A stretch of DNA of 64,000 nucleotides from Microbacterium sp. Leaf288 (GTDB lineage: Bacteria > Actinomycetota > Actinomycetes > Actinomycetales > Microbacteriaceae), in assembly GCF_001422925.1 (NCBI RefSeq), contig NZ_LMNI01000012.1:809464-873463 (forward strand), in the 5' to 3' direction. Under the pieces are notes generated by a model. The model had not been told where the DNA came from, did not search any database, and saw nothing but the letters and a program-made list of their open reading frames with translations. Of the stretch, positions 61,668 through 64,000 are shown piece after piece; position 1 is the stretch's first letter, and each line of letters begins with the position of its first letter. Both the position numbers and the translations under genes were made by a program.

Positions 61668-62864
61668 TCAGACGCCGCGAGCGAGCGCGATGATCCGCTC
61701 GTGGCGCGCGGTCCACGAGTTGGCCTCGACGAAGGCCACCCGCGCGGCCTCGTCCGCCGGTCCCGCCTGAAGTGCGGCGTCCACCACGTCGATGAAGTCC
61801 GACACCGCGGGCGTGAGCCACACGCGGTCGCTGATGTCCCGCACCGGGGGCAGGTCGATCGACAGCACCGGCAGCCCGGCCGCGAGGTATTCGTAGAGCT
61901 TCAGCGGGCTCATCGCCTCGGTCAGCGCGGTGCGCCGGTGCGACACCAGCGCCAGGTCGCAGTTGCGCAGCGTCGCGATCAGCTCGGCGCGTCCGACGCT
62001 GCCGTGCACGTGCACGTTGGCGAGCGCGCGCAGCGGCGCGATGTACGAGGCGTCGGGCAGCGGTCCCACCAGCACCGTGTGCACATCGGGCCGGACCCGC
62101 GCGAAGTCGGCGATGCCTTCGACGTCGAGCCGGCTGTCGAGCGTGCCGACGTACACGGCGCGCGATCGCGGCACGCGAGCGAGCCAGTCGGGCTCCGGCG
62201 GCGGCGCCTGCAGCCACTCGGCGGGCTCGACGCCGTTCGCGACGACCTCGTGGGGGCCGGTGGGCTCGATCCGCTCGAGGATCTGCGCAGACACGGCGAC
62301 CACGCCCCGGCCGGACGCGGAGATGCGACGGTACGCCTCGCGGAAGGCCGGCCAGTAGTCGCTGCGCCCCGGCGAGCTCAGCCAGTCGTCGCGCGCGAAG
62401 AAGGTCACCTGCCGCGCCCAGTCGAAGGGCGAGAAGCCTGCGACGAGCGGGTTGCAGGTGAGCGCCACCGGATCGGCGAGCTCGCGTCGCTGCACCTCGC
62501 GCCAGAGCGACGCGTCGTACGCCGCGTACTCGGCGGCGACATCCGGCGGGTCGAGGCGGTCGGCGCGGCGACGGCGGGCGGGCGAGTGCAGCCAGATCCG
62601 ATCGGATGCCGGGAACCGGGCGTCGCGGTCGAGCACCGGCGACATCGTCACCCGGGGCAGCCAGCGGAACGGGTTCGCGACGACCATGCGACCGACGTTC
62701 GGGCTGCGCATGAGGCTCGAGACGATCCGGTCCGGCGGGCGCATCATGCCGCGTCGCACCGCGTCGGCGTAGGTCTCGAACGAGAACGTGAAGACGAAGT
62801 CGTCGGTGCCTTCGGCTGTGCTTCCGACCGCGGTGCGGCCGATGCGCGACTCCGTCTCGGTCAC
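61668..62864 (-). CDS. GT-B glycosyltransferase (family 1/4-like)
   Basis: The GTG at 62864 overlaps the upstream stop (GTGA) and gives 398 residues. Motifs are DFVFTFSFETYADAVRRGMM, IWLHSPARRRR, VVAVSAQILERI, NGVEPAEW, RAVYVGTLDSRLDVEGI, VHTVLVGPLPDASYI, CDLALVSHRRTALTEAMSPLKLYEYLAAGLPVLS and VEANSWTARHERI. The last two are typical of a family that includes teichuronic and exopolysaccharide transferases (TuaH-like). Donor unknown. Translationally coupled to the acetyltransferase upstream. Confidence 0.85.
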   Translation of the reverse strand: MTETESRIGRTAVGSTAEGTDDFVFTFSFETYADAVRRGMMRPPDRIVSSLMRSPNVGRMVVANPFRWLPRVTMSPVLDRDARFPASDRIWLHSPARRRRADRLDPPDVAAEYAAYDASLWREVQRRELADPVALTCNPLVAGFSPFDWARQVTFFARDDWLSSPGRSDYWPAFREAYRRISASGRGVVAVSAQILERIEPTGPHEVVANGVEPAEWLQAPPPEPDWLARVPRSRAVYVGTLDSRLDVEGIADFARVRPDVHTVLVGPLPDASYIAPLRALANVHVHGSVGRAELIATLRNCDLALVSHRRTALTEAMSPLKLYEYLAAGLPVLSIDLPPVRDISDRVWLTPAVSDFIDVVDAALQAGPADEAARVAFVEANSWTARHERIIALARGV

Positions 62865-63433
62865 CCGGGCACCAGCTCTCTCACCACCCGCGCGGGCGCG
62901 CCGACGGCGACCGTGCGCGGCGGGATGTCGCGTGTCACGACCGCGTTCGCCCCGATCACCGCCTGCTCCCCGATCGTGACGCCGGGCATCACGACGACGT
63001 TCTGGCCGAGCCACGCGCCGCGGCCGATCCGCACCGGGCGGGGCTCGGTCAGCGGCTGGTCGCGGATCGGCACGTCGATGCGGTCGAAGCCGTGGCTGTG
63101 ATCGGAGATGTACACCCCCGCGGCGATGCCGACGGCCTCTTCGATGACGACGCTCTGCACCGCCGAGATCGACGCGCCGCGCATGCGCACCCGGTCGTGG
63201 AGCTCGATCACGGGCCCGGGCTCATCGCGGGACGGGACCATGAGCCACGAGCCGGCGCCGATGAGGACGCCCGCCCCGACGGCGATGCGGTCGGGGTTCG
63301 CGATGCGCGTGGGCAGCAGGATGCGCGAGCCCGCGCCGAACGACCGGAAACCGCCGGCCACCAGCCGGCTGTATGCCGAATCCCGCAGCCGCTGTGCCCC
63401 CAGCAGAACCCCATACCCATTGATCCGCCCCAC
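62861..63433 (-). CDS. Hexapeptide-repeat (LbH) O-acetyltransferase
   Basis: The 190-residue protein shows left-handed beta-helix turns and the active-site region YISDHSHGFDRIDVPIRDQPL. The C-terminal turns RIGRGAWLGQNVVVMPGVTIGEQAVIGANAVVTRD end in VGAPARVVREL. The catalytic His in DHSHGF is present. It should use acetyl-CoA to acetylate a sugar hydroxyl in system 2. First gene of the minus-strand arm, divergent from the fatty acyl-AMP ligase gene. Confidence 0.88.
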   Translation of the reverse strand: MGRINGYGVLLGAQRLRDSAYSRLVAGGFRSFGAGSRILLPTRIANPDRIAVGAGVLIGAGSWLMVPSRDEPGPVIELHDRVRMRGASISAVQSVVIEEAVGIAAGVYISDHSHGFDRIDVPIRDQPLTEPRPVRIGRGAWLGQNVVVMPGVTIGEQAVIGANAVVTRDIPPRTVAVGAPARVVRELVPG

Positions 63434-63640
63434 GCGGCTCAGAGTAGCCGCCGCGATCGGCGCCGCCAGGCGGGTGCCGGAGAGTTAACGAGCGTGTAAC
63501 AGCGGCGTCGCTTGCGTCGGCCAGTCTTGACGACGAAGGTGCCGCAGTGTCGCCGCTGGATCCGTCCGTGGGCAGGCTGTGGGGAGATCGGGACGGAACT
63601 CGCGGGACGCAGACGGCGTCAGGACCGAGGGGAGTCCGTG
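63434..63640. promoter_or_regulatory. Divergent control region before the fatty acyl-AMP ligase gene
   Basis: It contains GTTAACGAGCGTGTAAC (63484-63500), an imperfect inverted repeat, and AGTCTTGACG (63523-63532) whose TTGACG could be a -35. Both elements have counterparts at 52295-52366. Confidence 0.35.
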
Positions 63641-64000
63641 ATGACCGAGAGCGAAGTACATGCGCCTGGGGCTGAAGCGCCCGCGAGGGAGGGCGGCGCA
63701 GAGGACCGCGGGAGCGAGTTCGTGCGCCGGCTGCGCCTGACGGCGACGACGGCCGAAGGACGCGGCATCCGTTTCCATCGTTCGCCCACCGACTTCACGG
63801 AGGCGACGTACGCGCAGCTCGACGCCGATGCCCGGGCGCGCGCCGTGGAACTGACCCGCGCCGGTCTGGCACCGGGCGACGTCGCGATCCTCGCCTTCGA
63901 GCCGGGCCTGCCGTTCGTCAGGGCGCTGCTGGCCTGCCTCTATGCGGGAGTCGCAGCCGCGCCGGTGCCGATCACGGCGATGCGGAACGCGGATGCTGTG
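63641..64000 (+). CDS. Fatty acyl-AMP ligase-like adenylating enzyme, N-terminal fragment
   Basis: The frame is open from ATG 63641 (or GTG 63638) to the end of the window, giving 120 residues. GGGGAG lies upstream. The segments GIRFHRSPTDFTEATYAQLDADARARAVEL, GLAPGDVAILAFEPGLPFVRALLACLYAGV and AAPVPI match the start of AMP-binding enzymes of the fatty acyl-AMP ligase type. The adenylation core lies beyond the window. These enzymes activate fatty acids for transfer to an acyl carrier protein or polyketide synthase. Here it would fit a lipid-modified surface glycoconjugate. Confidence 0.7.
   Translation, partial: MTESEVHAPGAEAPAREGGAEDRGSEFVRRLRLTATTAEGRGIRFHRSPTDFTEATYAQLDADARARAVELTRAGLAPGDVAILAFEPGLPFVRALLACLYAGVAAAPVPITAMRNADAV

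Overview
The window looks like chromosome from a high-GC Gram-positive actinobacterium, most likely family Microbacteriaceae and plausibly Microbacterium. The reasons are the rplM-rpsI-glmM order, GC-rich third codon positions, many GTG/TTG starts, sortase-anchored surface proteins, DUF222/HNH proteins of the 13E12 type, and a recurrent GGATGCTGCG word. This placement is inferred from gene content, since no rRNA gene is present. No tRNA, rRNA or CRISPR array was recognised.

Layout. 1-3.8 kb: a universal stress protein gene and the housekeeping operon rplM-rpsI-glmM. 3.8-7.1 kb: a small membrane protein, a 56-bp tandem repeat, a DUF222/HNH protein and a proline-coding low-complexity stretch. 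7.1-10.4 kb: galU, two CPBP membrane proteases and an LPXTG surface protein. 10.4-13.7 kb: a low-molecular-weight tyrosine phosphatase, a Wzz/BY-kinase and a membrane-anchored Asp-box protein. 14.5-20.0 kb: a sortase-assembled pilus module made of a von Willebrand A tip-type adhesin, a SpaH-like major pilin and a class C sortase. 20.2-31.0 kb: a complete Wzx/Wzy exopolysaccharide operon with an initiating phosphoglycosyltransferase, four glycosyltransferases, a polymerase, a flippase, a hexapeptide-repeat protein and a pyruvyltransferase. From 22 kb onward this operon has visibly lower GC, and an IS110-family element sits at the junction of its last two genes. 31.2-32.4 kb: a decayed gene remnant and a second universal stress protein. 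32.8-38.1 kb: a tightly overlapping four-gene operon (small two-helix membrane protein, serine protease with an N-terminal helical adaptor-like domain, P-loop ATPase, STAND NTPase). I read it as an NTP-dependent conflict or defence system. 38.3-46.4 kb: a second DUF222/HNH gene, a LASTG-type surface protein, an acyltransferase-3, a Tat-exported beta-helix-like protein, a second flippase and a third DUF222/HNH copy that is broken. 46.5-63.4 kb: a second large polysaccharide locus with a subtilase, acetyltransferases, a WES/DGAT-type acyltransferase, many glycosyltransferases, a second Wzz, a second polymerase, an SGNH lipoprotein and a second initiating phosphoglycosyltransferase. The window ends inside a fatty acyl-AMP ligase gene.

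How it fits together. GalU supplies UDP-glucose. Two initiating transferases, two polymerases, two flippases and two Wzz-type proteins imply two parallel surface-polysaccharide pathways. The BY-kinase and the tyrosine phosphatase are the probable regulatory pair. Acetyl, pyruvyl and perhaps fatty-acyl groups would decorate the products, alongside a covalent pilus and several sorted surface proteins.

The most notable items are the protease/STAND operon, the IS110 element that landed exactly on a stop/start overlap and restored a ribosome binding site, a dispersed palindromic repeat family found in frame inside two coding sequences, and the strand-independent GGATGCTGCG word. All assignments come from reading the sequence without database searches.
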